Below are positions 36,966 through 49,491 of a DNA stretch of 64,000 bases, in pieces. Position 1 is the first letter of the stretch. Each line of letters opens with the position of its first letter. Below the pieces are notes generated by a model. That model was given only the letters and a program-made list of their open reading frames with translations. It was not told where the DNA came from and did not search any database. The DNA is from Triops longicaudatus (taxonomy: Eukaryota > Arthropoda > Branchiopoda > Notostraca > Triopsidae), in NCBI GenBank assembly GCA_022885665.1, contig JAGQDJ010000105.1, forward strand, positions 1-64,000, given 5' to 3'. Position numbers and translations under genes: made by a program.

Positions 36966-39900
36966 AATTGTTACGTAAAATCACATGAAGAAGATTAACG
37001 CTCAATGGACACTAGCTAAGTAACGTAAAGGTATAAATTTTCTTAAAGCACAAATACAAGAACGACGTTTCAGGCTATTCCAGCAAACTGTCAACCAACG
37101 TTGTCTGCAATGCATGGGCCCAAGAAAAAATCAAAGTGAAAACAAACAAACGTTAGATAGTACCAAAGTTAATAGGTGGCGCTATAGTTCTTAAATTTCA
37201 ACCATATTGGTTCGAACTCAAATCAAACATCAAAGATATGGCGTTCGTTTTGTAAGGAGATTCGAAAAGTCGAAACGGAAAGAAAAGAAAGTAAGCAATT
37301 CCAGATTAGCTTTAAACTATTCATAAAAGCGTAATACAATTAGCATTAAAAATGCAAAGAGAACAAATTTAAAAAATTGCTTAAAATTTATTGATTTCTT
37401 ATGTAAACATATAAACATTCTTATAGTTCTAGGCAGACAAAAATCAACTTTGTCGAGTTTTAGGTTAAACGTTTCACCCCACCCTCCACCCCTTCCCCCG
37501 AAATGCTTAATGTATAATGGGGAAGATAAGGAGAACCCAAATGGCCAAAAAATATATATGGCAAAACTCCCCCCGAGCCCCCTACAACCAAAATCCTGGT
37601 TACGGGCCTGCATTCATTATATTTACAGACATTGTAATTCTCGCATATTTGACCACGTCAAGTCCTGTAGTTCAACGCACAGGCCTAATGCGAATTAACC
37701 TATCTCAATTTTCGACTCCGCTTGAAGAACTCCTGATTATGTAAACTGCACACGGAAAACACTGGTTTGTATAATTGGAGTTCACTTGTGCCCTATCCTT
37801 TACATCTTGTTGTCTGACATGGCTCTTCCATTAGTCTAATTACTGACTCACACTACCAAAATACATAAGAAAATTAATACCACTTGTCTCTTATCTTCTT
37901 CCTGCCCCGGCCATTGACAACGCAACCCTTTTATCCCTTAACACTTCATCTTAATTACCTTCTAATTCCATAAGCCTGCTCGACTTTCGCAACCACATTC
38001 CGTTTAATTATTTCTTTTTATTTCTTTTTTACAAGTATGATGCTAAGGGTACATTCGCATTTCTAACCTCCAAACGCTTACTCATCCGGGGGCAATACTG
38101 TGAGTATCGCAAGACCCGAGACATAACGGTGATATGCTCTCTCTCCTATCTAAACGACTTTTAAAGGGATATATCCGATTGCTAAAATTAAATGTAACTT
38201 CTATATTTGTATATACTTTTACTTTAATAGTTTTAGCCTAGGATGTGAGAGGGGAAACGGAATAATTATATTATGGAAAATAAAGAAAAGGCAACGAGCT
38301 ATGCTCACGCCTATATTAAATCTTAAAAAAAGGATTAAGTTCATGAAAAACCATAACCGGCGAGTTACTGGTATCCCGGACTATAAGCTATAGGCCTATC
38401 ATAGCGTTAGTACAGTATGAACCTCACAGTTGGCCCGAGAGCCTAATTTGACTATGTTTCCAGATCTCCTGACAGAAGCAGATAACTTTTATCAAACTCT
38501 GTAGCTAGGTTCGATATGTATCGAAAAGAATAAAACGCAAAAGAATAACGTAGATTAACTTGCAATTTTCACATTTTCTCCATCTGCCGTCAATTATGGA
38601 ATGAAGTAGGCTAAATCTTAGTTTGTCAGAATAATATTTTTAAAAGTTTTTAAGACTCGGAAACTTGTCAATTTACTCGTAGTTCCTTGCGGTTTATTTC
38701 TCGTCTTCCTCGCGATCTTTTTGTCCATCAGTTGCTTGATATAACTACTTCCGCTAATTGCTAGATGACAATTTTTTCGCCATTGTATCCTTAAATTTGA
38801 CCGATTCACATTTCGAGTGTGCTCGGCATGTGTAATAAGCAATGAAGGGTTTGTTTTACGAACGACAAGTTGTGTTCCTCTTCATGTCTCAAGGTTTCCA
38901 AGTTTGGTCATGTTTAGAGCCATTTTCTTAACCGATGTTCTTGCGTTCTTGACGCAAATGATTAGATTTCAAAGTTTACGCGTAAAAAAAAGCCTAATTT
39001 CTAAATTATTCTAAAGCAATAATCATAGAAGGCTATTGCTGCATTTAAGCAGGAGAAAACTTCAACCGTCACTTTGTGGAATAAAAAGAGCCTTTTTATT
39101 TGGCCCAACTTAGGTGTTCTTATAGTAAATAATGCTAGGAAAGCGTCACCGGTAAGAATGGAAAGATTTTTTTTAAACATTATTTATTTATCACTTTTGT
39201 CATTAATTTCTCTTCTTCGCTCAAGTATCCTTCCAAATGTTTATGCAACTAGCTGGTTTAGAATTTCTGCGTTTGCAGTCCAATGTGAAATGTCAACTGT
39301 GACTTACGGTATCCTGATAAACCTTCGCTAAAACTTTTCTCTTATTCTATTAAACGTTTCCGATCACCCTTAATATGCGGTCTACCCTCAAAAATTGCTT
39401 GTGAAGCATTCTTTCAAAGATTCTGACAATTCTATGGGTTCGGGGAGCTGAGGGTCGTAGAAAGACGATGTGTCTATCTCCCTTCCTTCCTTTCCCTTTC
39501 TCGTAAGAGGGTAGCAAATCAAGTATAAAGGTGATGAATGAGGAAGATACGGGTTCTGAAGTGTGAACAATACCCTTCATAGTTGAACTGTCCTACTGTT
39601 AGAGAGCGCGCGCTTATTCAATCACTGTGGTACCTTCGTTTATAGTACGGCATCGCGCTTTGAGGCTTGTCCTGCTGAGTCGACTGTCAACCACCAAAGA
39701 GTCCCCTTGAATAAAATCTTAATCCTGTCAATGGCTTGAGGGACGAACCATAGAGACGGGGTCTACCAGAAGAAAAAAATAAATAATAATAAACAAGGCA
39801 GCTGGGATCCGTTTCCTACCTAATCCATTTGACAACGTTTGTTAGTGAGTTAGTGTATGTGTGTCATACATGTGGTGGAGTTCTCCCACTCTCCCTGCCT

Positions 39901-40243
39901 GATTCGTCACCAATTCACCCAACAACTAACCAACGCTCCTACCCTCCCCTAATCTTTTTTTACTTCTAAAGGGCGAAGAAAAAGTGCTCAGTCTTCGATT
40001 AAGCGAAGTGGAACCAACATTACGAGTTTCGTTCCACCAATTGTGACTTCATAGGTTTTTAAATTGTTATTTTTCCGGAACCTTTATTTTTTTAATGAAG
40101 AGTTGCACACCGTGAGAATATTGCTAGAGTTTTTTTTTTCCAAGAACTATCACGTCTGGAAAATTAGATTTTTCAAGAAATCGGAAAGACAATACGGGAA
40201 GAGTGAAACAAGTTGTGAAGTGACTCGACCAGAAAATATTAAA
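36966..40243. other. Intergenic, with one putative repeat copy
   Basis: Upstream of both the phosphatase (minus) and the Ig-domain gene (plus). Apart from the repeat at 37470-37612, I see only AT-rich unique-looking DNA and short frames without motifs. A pyrimidine-rich patch and an AATAAT run occur around 39770-39795. The last 200 bp are probably the 5' UTR of the gene starting at 40244. Confidence 0.45.
37470..37612 (-). repeat. Putative dispersed repeat, copy A
   Basis: On the minus strand this starts CAGGCCCGTAACCAGGATTT, followed by TGGTTGTAGGGGGCTC, a G-rich stretch, an AT-rich stretch, and a G-rich end (complement of the CCACCCTCCACCCCTTCCCC at 37480-37499). The CCGTAaCCAGGATTTT core also occurs at 46021 on the plus strand, likewise with a G-rich block further along. 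This suggests two members of a non-coding repeat family. Boundaries are approximate. Confidence 0.4.
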
Positions 40244-43200
40244 ATGCTGTGTTGTTTAGTATTTCTTGTTGTGATTTTCCTGTGTTCTGCGGGTACGTGT
40301 TTCAATTCCGTGCTAGCGACAAAATACTGGTTTTCGGAAAAATTAATTTGTTTATTGATAATTTAAGAGTTTCGTTATGTGCCTTTTTTAGAACATTTAG
40401 CCTTTAGTTTCACAGTGCTAATTGATTCATGTTTTGAAGTTTAAACTGAATAAGTTAAGTGCTGAGTACTTTTTATTTTTACTTATATTTATTTTGTTAT
40501 TAGGCTTTATTTTAAATTACTGCTGTCGTGTTTAGTCTTGGTGGTGAGCGGAAGTGTCGTCGGAAAACTATTGTTGAAAAGACAACATAAGGACCCGTAG
40601 GGAGAAACTTGAGACGGAAAAGATAGGAGACACTGTGACCTCGAGTTAAGAAGTCATTGAGAGTGTGATTCGGTTGGAGAAGATCGGGGCGTAGAGCTTA
40701 ATAGAATAATTGAACACATTTCCTCCCATTAGCCAACTGCACACAATCGGTCTTTCTTTCTCTCCCTTTCTTCTCTTTTGCTCGCGTTCGAACTTTGTTT
40801 ATTTCGTAATTTTGCAAAAACGTAGGACACAGAGCGTCTTGATTTTATAGACTTAATAGATGAGACGACTGTCCGATCTAGTTAATTTATTCTCCCTACT
40901 TTCACTATACAATTCCATGCAAACTTTTTACAGTTTGAATTCGATGCTTAAAAATTTGCACATTTGTTGCTTACAATAATTTTAAATAAAAATATTTAAC
41001 GTCACCCTCACTTTACATTTTCCTCTAAATGTTAAGTGTCTGTCTCAGAATCAATCCCGATACGCTGTACGGAGCGAATCTTAAAGTCTGCAGTCTTACC
41101 ATCATACATTGACTGTTACAGAACCGACAAAGACATTGTTCCTCATTTCTTTTTGATTGCTCATTGATGTCAACGTCGATTTCCGGTTGCGCACGCCATT
41201 TTTCTTTTCTCATTTTTCAGCTGTCCTAAAGTAACTTTTAATTGAGATATGTGAAGCGTAGATACTAAAAGAGATATAGTGTCGCCTACCGACACTATAA
41301 CTGTTTTGGCCGAAGATTTTCAAAAGAAAGATCAAATTTCCCTTTCTGGTGTCTAGTCACTAACACGTGCGCCCCACAATGAAACACACATAAAAAACAT
41401 CTAACACTTCCGTCCGCCATGAACCCCGGTTAACGTTAACAACGTTCTGCTAATATCTGTATTTTTTACTTGCATTTTATATTTACGTTTGCTTGCGAAT
41501 CATTATTGTATTAGCTCTTTCATTCCTATGCTAGACGACCATTCGCAATTCTTCAAGCCGCAAAAGTTAATTGTCCAAGAGGGCTCGTATTTCCAGTTGC
41601 CTTGCGCCCCAGAAGGATCTGAAGGTACATATTCGAGTTTCGTCTTTAATAGAAAACCAAACATGAGTTTTTACAAACAAAAATATTACCTTTAGTTACA
41701 AAACTTCTGTTAACCTGCGAGCATGATTATAAGAATTTTTTATTTTTTATAATTACTTTTTATAAAAAGTTTGAATTCTTATAATTCAATTGGCGATCAG
41801 AAACTGAATTGAGTTTTTCTTATAGAAATCCTGCATTTCTTCACGTGGAATAAGAACCATGAATTGATAGTTGACAAAATGACGAATTCGAGCTCGAGGT
41901 TTGAAATTCAGAGCGATTTTTCGTTATTAGTCGAAAACGTCGAGGAAAGCGACCGAGGAATATACTCTTGCAATGTCCAATCTGATCCTCCACGTTTAAC
42001 TTGGTACGAAGTCGAAGTTGAAGGTAAGATTTTACCTTCCAGTTAGAGTATTCAAGATTCCTGTTAGTTTTATATTCTTTTACTATCTATTTTTGTCCAT
42101 TTTTGGTATTTCATATTTCGTAATGGTCACCTTTTTGTCAGTTCCTGCCCAGGTGGAAACTGTGCCTGAAACAGGTTTCCTGACTCTAAGCTTGCACGAA
42201 GACGCGGAGCTGACTTGCAAGGTCAAAGGTCGTCCGTTGCCGGTAGTGACTTGGTATTTTGGGGTAAGAGCATCACTCGTATTTCGCACTTCTACAATCC
42301 TCACTATTTGCCTTAGAGAAGGTGTTGATTGCGATCATTATTGTAGGGAAAAAAAGCTCACCAGCAATTTGTCGTGGAAGAAAAGACGTCTAATACTTCT
42401 TTAGTCTCTCGGATCATTTTACCGGATGTGAGCCGCCACGAATCGGGATACTACACCTGTATAGTCGATAACAGTCTCAGCAAAGAAATCGGCAATTTCA
42501 GCCTTACAGTCATTTGTAAGCATTAATTAGCGATTTCCCTACATTCACAGTTATTCCTTGTGATGTTGTTAATCTAAACATCCTGTCTGGGTTGTTTGTC
42601 TTAATCTTTCTTCTTCCCGCGCTTTTTCCTTCTTGTTTCCTCGACATTCCTATTGTTTTATAAATGTAAAAATTTCCTTAATTCTTAGATCCGCCTGAAA
42701 TACTAGTGGACCAGACATGGGTACATGCCGGCTTAGGAATCCGAGCCGAATTAGCTTGTCAAGTTTATGGAGAGCCAAAACCTGAAGTATGACAACTTGT
42801 CCTATCTTTTATTCTTCGAGTAAAGCTCCTTCTTTTTCAATCTTCGTCACATTACGCCATCTTGTATAGTTTGCATGTACAACATGTAATGGTCTCAGAC
42901 TCCTCAAATAATTCAGAACACTCAAAAACTATTAACAAATGAAACTTACGAAAGAAGAAAATCAGGGTATACAGAAACGAAATAAGTTCGTATTTCATTT
43001 TTTTTTAAAGTTGCATTTGTAAGGTATGAGCAATCCCTTTGGGGTACGTTGATAAGGTTTCGGTAGACCAACTCGCAAGGTTTTTCTAAGCTCCTTACGT
43101 AAGCCACACCTGCTCCTACCGTCAAAATCATTCAACGCTGAATTTTAAGGATAAAAACGTAAAAAAATGTACGGCTTAGCATTTTTAAAAGCTTGTTGTG

Positions 43201-44878
43201 GTTGCGAATTTAGGTGGCTTGGTTTTTTGAAGGCAAGCCAATTGAAGCCTCAAACCGCGCAGCCATGATCTTACGAGACGAACGTCATTCTCTGGTACTG
43301 AAAAATATTCGTGATGGGGATTTGGGCAATTATTCGTGTCGAGCTCGCAGCGAATTGGGAGAAACTGAAAAAACGATTGTCGTTTCGGGTAACAATTTTC
43401 AAGTAGATAATATATTTTGATTATGTGTGGCTTAAGAATTATTAGCAATGAAAGATAAAAAAAATGAACATGCACGGTCGATAATGTATGCTTTTGTTGT
43501 CGTACCTTCTTTTCCTCATAAACCTTTGTTTCTCTGGTATGCTTTTTATGAGTTATTATCGACAGTTTATGAGTTTGTTATCTTGCAAAGGTTTGCCTGG
43601 ACCTGCTGTCGTGCGAGCTGAACTGCCGCGGGAAGGTACTGGCAAGAAAGAAGAGGATACTTCTTCTTCCGGCCAAAGCTATACGTTATTGTGGACGGTT
43701 GCCAGTCACAGTCCCTTGTATGAGTACAAATTTAGCCTCCGGCCTTACGGCGTAAGTTTGTCGTGTCAAGAAACCCATGTCTCTTGGACCTTTTATTTAA
43801 AAGGCCGAAGACCCATTTCATCTCCATGCTGATTTACTTATGGAGATTCTTTACATCACTATTTTTTCTTTTTGACGTTGTTCACCAAAAACTGTAAATA
43901 TTTCTTTAGGGTGACAGCCAGGACTCGAAAGAGTGGATCATTCCAGCGGAACAAACGAGTTCAAATAGCTTTCTACACAGTCAAGCTTACGTACTCCGTG
44001 GCCTCGAGCCAGGGAAAGCGTATCAAGTAACTTTACAGTCTCGAAATCGATTTGGATGGAGTCAGCAGTCTGATGCGCTCATTTTGCACGCCGGAGGCAT
44101 CAATGATGACGAAAACAACCTCATGGGGGCTTCAAACTCGCCACCTACTACGACAAGTTCCACGCTCAGTACTGAAATGATTTCAATCTTCCCAACAGAA
44201 CCAGTATTTACTACTTCTACCCTACCTGAAGGAACTACCCCCACTAGCGCCCCTCCTACTACGCTCGCGAGTACTACAACGAACGTCATGAGCCATGTGA
44301 CAGAAGAGCCAGCATTAGTGCCCGGGCACGAAGACGAGAATGAACTTGAAGAAGAAAAGGAATACGAGGACTACATTAAAGAAACTAAACCAGAGACTGA
44401 AATTACTCTAGAAGAAGATATGAATGCCATCTTGGAACAGGAACAGCTCATCGAAGAAGAACAACAGGAAGCGCTTGAAAACGCGGGTGTTAGTAACGAC
44501 GATTACGTATTGCCCCCAGTTATAGATCCTATAATCATCGACACTACTACAACAGAAACTCCAGTAGTTGATACTACTACTACTACTACTGTTGGTACCG
44601 TCCCCACTACTACAGTAACAACCACTACAGTACCCACAACGATTATGATTTCAGCGGCAACAAATATTCCTTCTGTGTCTACAGTTGCTATCGCAGAACA
44701 GACAGTGCCAGCTAGCAGTAGTCAACTTCCAGCAGTGGAAGTCTCCATAGAAAACAAAATTGTGGTGAATCATCGTAATCCCTCAGAGATGGGCCTCAGA
44801 AGTGCCAGTAGTGCTGCAGCTCCCGCCCTCTGTTTCTACCTCCTCTTTCTCTGGTTTCTTGTGTCTCGCTTTCTTTAA
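40244..44878 (+). CDS. Klingon/Wrapper-like adhesion protein: 3 Ig, 1 FN3, Thr-rich stalk, GPI signal
   Basis: Nine exons: 40244-40292, 41535-41624, 41826-42023, 42142-42263, 42347-42515, 42689-42786, 43214-43388, 43591-43751 and 43910-44878, giving 676 residues. The first exon is a signal peptide (MLCCLVFLVVIFLCSAG). Ig1 has QLPC, FTW and GIYSC. Ig2 has LTCKVKGRP, VTW and SGYYTC. Ig3 has LACQVYGEPKPE, VAW and GNYSC. An FN3 domain follows (YTLLWTVAS...YEYKF...LRGLEPGKAYQVTLQSRNRFGWS). About 200 Thr/Ser/Pro-rich and acidic residues then form a likely O-glycosylated stalk. The protein ends with a hydrophobic tail (LCFYLLFLWFLVSRFL) lacking a cytoplasmic part, typical of a GPI signal. The same order occurs in insect Klingon and Wrapper, neuronal and glial adhesion proteins; orthology is inferred. 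The link of exon 1 to exon 2 rests on phase and signal peptide. Confidence 0.85.
41275..41299. other. Perfect 10-bp hairpin in intron 1 of the Ig/FN3 gene
   Basis: TATAGTGTCG at 41275-41284 and CGACACTATA at 41290-41299 are exact reverse complements around a 5-nt loop. It sits in the 1.24-kb first intron of the adhesion gene. It may be a foldback element remnant or an RNA structure. Confidence 0.6.
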
Positions 44879-45601
44879 CGTTCAACCCTCCTTTCCTTTA
44901 TTTTTTTTTTTTAAGAAAAAAGATGTATATGTAGCTAGAAATGGCTTGATGATAGTAAACCTGAGCTTTTTGGAAAATGACGCTCAGTTGAAGTGATCTA
45001 ATCTTACATGGCCGATACCATACACCCAGCGCTCTATTCTGGTACCCCTAATTGCGCCAAACCGTTGTACTGTATTGTTTCACCTTCTAATTCTAAAATC
45101 AGGAAGTTATATACAAAGCGTTGTACTGCTTTCAATCTTACGGGATGTTAAGTTTAGTAAATCTTCTTACCCTTTCAACATTGCTGGGTAAGATAACGGA
45201 ATTCCCTTCGTCGACCTTATTCATAGAAGCTAATTTTGAACTCGAGAAACCGAAACCTGAGCCGAGTTATGGTAGCAGAAATACTAAAAATATTTCCGGA
45301 TGGGGTCCAGATTCCTTGCGCGGATTTTCTTTCTGAAGCAAATAACAAGTTCTTCTAAGAAGCCTTAAACTCGTTTTTAGCCTTTTTACGGAAGCTCGTC
45401 TTTCATTTCTCAAAGCAAAAACTAACCGTTCATTTGGTATAACTGAACTTCTTTCCTCGAGGCTTTTTACGCATAGTTTGTTACCCTAATGACATTTTTC
45501 GGTGCGTTTTGGCTGGGTTATACTCTCGACTACTCAGTGAGTTGTGTTATTTAAGTAGGAAGTTTTTACTTATTTTGTCCTATACATGAACACACTTGTA
45601 T

Positions 45602-45639
45602 GAAAGTCATACAACGATAGCTTCAGCTGTATGACTTTC
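45602..45639. other. 12-bp perfect stem-loop
   Basis: GAAAGTCATACA at 45602-45613 and TGTATGACTTTC at 45628-45639 are exact reverse complements around a 14-nt loop. The stem is too short for an ordinary microRNA precursor. It lies 24 nt before the AATAAA at 45662 and could fold in the 3' UTR of the adhesion gene transcript if that signal is used. Confidence 0.6.
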
Positions 45640-45968
45640 CTTTCTGTTAGAAAAAAGAAGAAATAAACAAGTACAAGTATGACGTAAGAGCTTCATTTTA
45701 GAAATTAGGCTACCCTTACCCTTGTTTTTTAACGTTTTTAAGTTAGAATCAGTCCATGTGGACTCTGGATTAGCTTTTTTTTATAAGGTACTATATGCTC
45801 CCTGTTACTTATAGGCTGCTACATACTTTGCATTAACAGAAACATTACTCTTGTGGAAAACTTGCGGTCTAAGAAGATGGTTCCATTCCAAGGAACAGTA
45901 CCTTATGTCTTGCAAATCATATTCCTTGTTAAGCGCTCAGAGTGTCGCTAAGCTTCCTTGGTCATTTT

Positions 45969-45970
<2 letters not shown>

Positions 45971-46002
<32 letters not shown>
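45971..46002. repeat. Poly-A tract (32 A)
   Basis: Thirty-two consecutive A, directly left of repeat copy B. It could be a retroposon tail or a simple-repeat expansion. I see no matching target-site duplication. Confidence 0.9.
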
Positions 46003-46005
<3 letters not shown>

Positions 46006-46185
46006 ACACTGGATCCTGTGCCGTACCCAGGATTTTTGTGTTTGGGAGATAGGAATTTTGGGGTACTGCTATGCAATTTTTTAGTTACTTTTCATTATGA
46101 AATTATAAAATACTTTTATTTTCCCACTATAAAATTAACATTTCGTGTGTGTGGGCGGGGGGCGTGAGCCCCTATCCGCCTTAGG
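46003..46185 (+). repeat. Putative dispersed repeat, copy B
   Basis: CCGTACCCAGGATTTTT at 46021-46037 matches the core of copy A with one clear substitution. It is followed by an AT-rich middle and a G-rich block (GGGCGGGGGGCGTGAGCCCC near 46152). It is in the opposite orientation to copy A. It has no coding capacity. Ends are approximate and no terminal repeats were confirmed. Confidence 0.4.
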
Positions 46186-48774
46186 CACGGGGATGATTAG
46201 ATCATTTAAGAAGCTCTAACTGTGTCTATATAATTTGTGGAAAATTGCATGAAAACCGCAAGCTAATTCTAATTAATTTAAAGAGAACACGAAGTTAATT
46301 TCATACAGTGTTGTCTATAGTAAAAACATGCAATAAAGCAACGCCCCTTTCTGTGGGAAGTTAATGGGGGATCGTGAAGTTTATAATTTGCGAAAAATCT
46401 CCCTATTGTCAAGTCAACTTTCTATTGTGGGATTGACTGTGACAATGTGTTCCGTTGTTCGTTTAGGGAGGTTTGGTTTGACCTTAGGACTTATTCTTTT
46501 TGTGTGAAAGAAAGTCCAAGTCGGGCCGATGGTTTTAGCAGCTGTTGCATCCCACCGTTCCCAGCTGCAGTTGCCTTTTCCTGCTGGGGTGTATGGCGTC
46601 CCATAATCTCATCCTATCCTACAGCGTTCGAGTGTTTCAGTGCTGATCTGAGTCTTATAGAGTGAACAAGGGATAGTTGCCTGACAAGGAAGCTTTTAGA
46701 TTTGTTTACCCTACGCCCAAGGAACGTGAAAATAATAACGTGCGTTGTGGTGGTTACCCGTATCAGAAAGACCTTCGAGCGTTATTTGGACAAGTTTTCA
46801 CTTGCGTAAACAAATTTCGGACTAACTACTACATTTTGAAGGATTTTAAATAGGAAAGTAGGTAAAGTACAAGTTTCCGTCAGTTCACTATTGTTCTCTA
46901 TGATCTAAAGGAGAGAAACATGTTCTGGCAGAAATCCGGTTTATTAATCGTTTCTCAATGTACGAAGAAACTGACGTCATAAAGATGGATATCCTCCCAC
47001 GCTTAAACATGAGACGAAAAAATTAATATTTGCACATTAATGTTTTTTTCTGTGAAACGCGTTTACGAGCCGATCTTACCACTGCCATGACGTCATTGGT
47101 TTAAGAGAATGTATTATCTCATGTAATACTACGACTACTGTCATCTTATCGCTACTGTTGTGTTAGCCTAACTTGTAGTTGGGTTCATTCTTCAAGTGTG
47201 GTACTCATTTCAAGCTATATGTCAGCTTTCGCTTTCAAGTACCCGTTGTATGGTAGATTCATTTACAATCTTTTGACAAGCGAGTAATTAGCTCTCCCCT
47301 ACACTACAACAGACTCTTTTAACGCTTTTAGCAGAAAAGGTTTTCGCTGAGAAATATGGTTTGGACTCCATATCACATTTTAACGCCCTTAGACGCTTCT
47401 CAAGATTCTTCTTCATATCTTCTATGGTTGAAAACCTTTTAGCATCCTCTTATCAATCAATCTTCGCATCCCTTGTGTTCGCACCCCTAAAGACCTATTT
47501 TGAATTACGTCACACCCTTACCATCTGTATGCAAATTTTACATTACTTTACATACTCGAACGGGTGACCGAAAAAGGTCGATGACTCTCGTAGACGCTTT
47601 GCGAAACTCCTTGATTGATGGATATTGCAGCGCAACAGATTTCGTGTGATATTGCGCCTAGAAAGGCCTGCGGACTCGAAAGTCTTAGAGAAGATTTAAA
47701 CGTAAGCCTGTGCTGCGTAGTTATAAGAATGGCACAAGTATGTGTAACAAATAAAGCTTATAGCGTTATCAAACTTGCTGTCGTTTTTTTTTTTACACGT
47801 AATGAATGACGTGACGAGTGTTTAGCCTGCCTGTAAAACATATCTCACGAGCCATGTGTTTTTCTCCTCTTTTTCTCTTTCTTCCATGCTTTGCTAAAAG
47901 GGGCCCCTTAAAAGACCGCCTGGTGTTCTTGAACATGCGTGGCTTATGTATTTCACCCATTCCTACATGTCGTTTTACATACATTGTTGAACTTCTGCCG
48001 CTTCGTAGCAATCTTTTGCATTGTTTCTAACAAGAATACTAATTTGGATAGAAAATGTCTTCACAAACGCTCAGAATAGTTAGAAGCAACAGCCCTTACC
48101 GCCCAATTGTTGATATCGACCAATGATAAACTTGTTGCGTCAATGTTAACCATACGGATGCACCATATGGCCCCCACATGTGAATCATGGAAACCCCGTC
48201 GAGGTCTAACCTGTATAGTTTTGTTATATGTTTACGTGTATCTTGTCGTCATTAGTCTTTTTTACCTCTTCTTCACCTTACGTGAAGATTAACGTTGCTG
48301 AAAAATTAAGAAAGCACCTTGAACACTGACAAAAGCTTATAAACATTTGTCAAGCGAACCTCAGTTTCCCCTACTAGTTTCTTAAAAACGTTCATAAAAT
48401 ACTTGTCCACGCCCTTAGAACCAGTTTTAGTCAATAAATTCCTTATTTTATTGACACAATCCCTTACGAACTATTCGCGAAAAAAATATGTATCAATACC
48501 ACGGTCGTTCTTTTATGCTGTTTTTATTTGCTAAGTAACATCTTTCTTCGCCCCGGTAGACCTGCTCACTTTTATTTTAATTTTGGGTTGATTTTATTTA
48601 TTGGTATTCGTTTGCAGGTGCCAAAGACCCGAAGTGAGGGGAAGGACGTCATGTATTGAGAAAGAAAAAGTAGTGAGGAATCCCACGCCATTTCAACTGC
48701 AGTCTTTGGTTTGAAAGGACTCGTGCTGCTGTGATCGCCAAGTTGATGAGGAAATACAAGCTTACACGTTTTAG

Positions 48775-49164
48775 TTGCGGAAAGGTCGTTCGTCTCTGCA
48801 TTTTGCAAGTACAGCAAAAATCGTAACTCCAAGCCCCGCCTCTGGGAAGCAAGTTTGCGAGCTCTTCAAAGTGCTTCACTTGCTTAGAACACCAAAAGAA
48901 GACGTGAAGAAGAGAAGGAAGAACGCCCCTTGCCAAGTTATTTTTGCTCCGGACGACAACAGCAAAAGTGTAGAAGAAGTAGAAATCTCAGCTAAGAAGT
49001 CGGACTCCGTACTTGGTGCAGGAAACAGCGTGTTGTACGAAATTGAAGCACTGTACAGGATATTCTCTTTCCTGGATGGGAAGTTGAGTGGGTCGGAAAA
49101 TCCAAGTTCCTCGTTAGCAAGTAGAATTAATTTGAACTGGTGTCACGTCTCGGGAAACGCTTGA
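48775..49164 (+). other. 129-codon open frame of unknown status upstream of PHLDB
   Basis: The frame opens with ATG at 48775 and stops at 49162-49164. The product would be Lys/Ser/Glu-rich (EDVKKRRKNAP, KSVEEVEISAKKSDS) without a recognised domain. It may be a chance frame or an upstream frame in the PHLDB 5' UTR. No splice signal convincingly joins it to the exon at 49492. Confidence 0.2.
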
Positions 49165-49491
49165 TCGTTCATTAATCGTGACAGATACTTGAAGAGCCAA
49201 TTATCGGATCGAAATAGTGCACGTCAGTGAAGGAAAAACCGTTGGGATCACGTTACTCCGGATTCAGTTACAAGCTTCGAAAAGAGTTAGGAGTGATAAG
49301 TATATCATTAGTTTACGGTATTTAAGCAGAAAAGGCTGTGCTAGCTTAAAAGTTGGACGAGAGAACATGATGAGGTTGAAAAGTGGATTTAGTAACGACA
49401 GTAATTGAAATCTGTGAACCCCACCCTGCGTAATTGAAAGTGAAGCTTGTCATAATCTTTGAAGGTCTGAGGACAGCAAAATAGAAGCATC

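Larger units (their letters stand above)
44879..49491. other. Intergenic, with a repeat copy, poly-A tract and hairpin
   Basis: The left part is the 3' flank of the adhesion gene; a plus-strand AATAAA at 45662-45667 could be its distal poly(A) signal. The middle holds the hairpin (45602-45639), poly-A (45971-46002) and repeat copy B. The right part is upstream of the PHLDB gene and may include its promoter and 5' UTR, with one 129-residue open frame at 48775-49164 of unknown meaning. No other gene is supported. Confidence 0.45.

Noticed and set aside
45602..45639. microRNA precursor
   Set aside because: The stem is only 12 bp and does not extend outward; a precursor needs about 22 or more paired bases.
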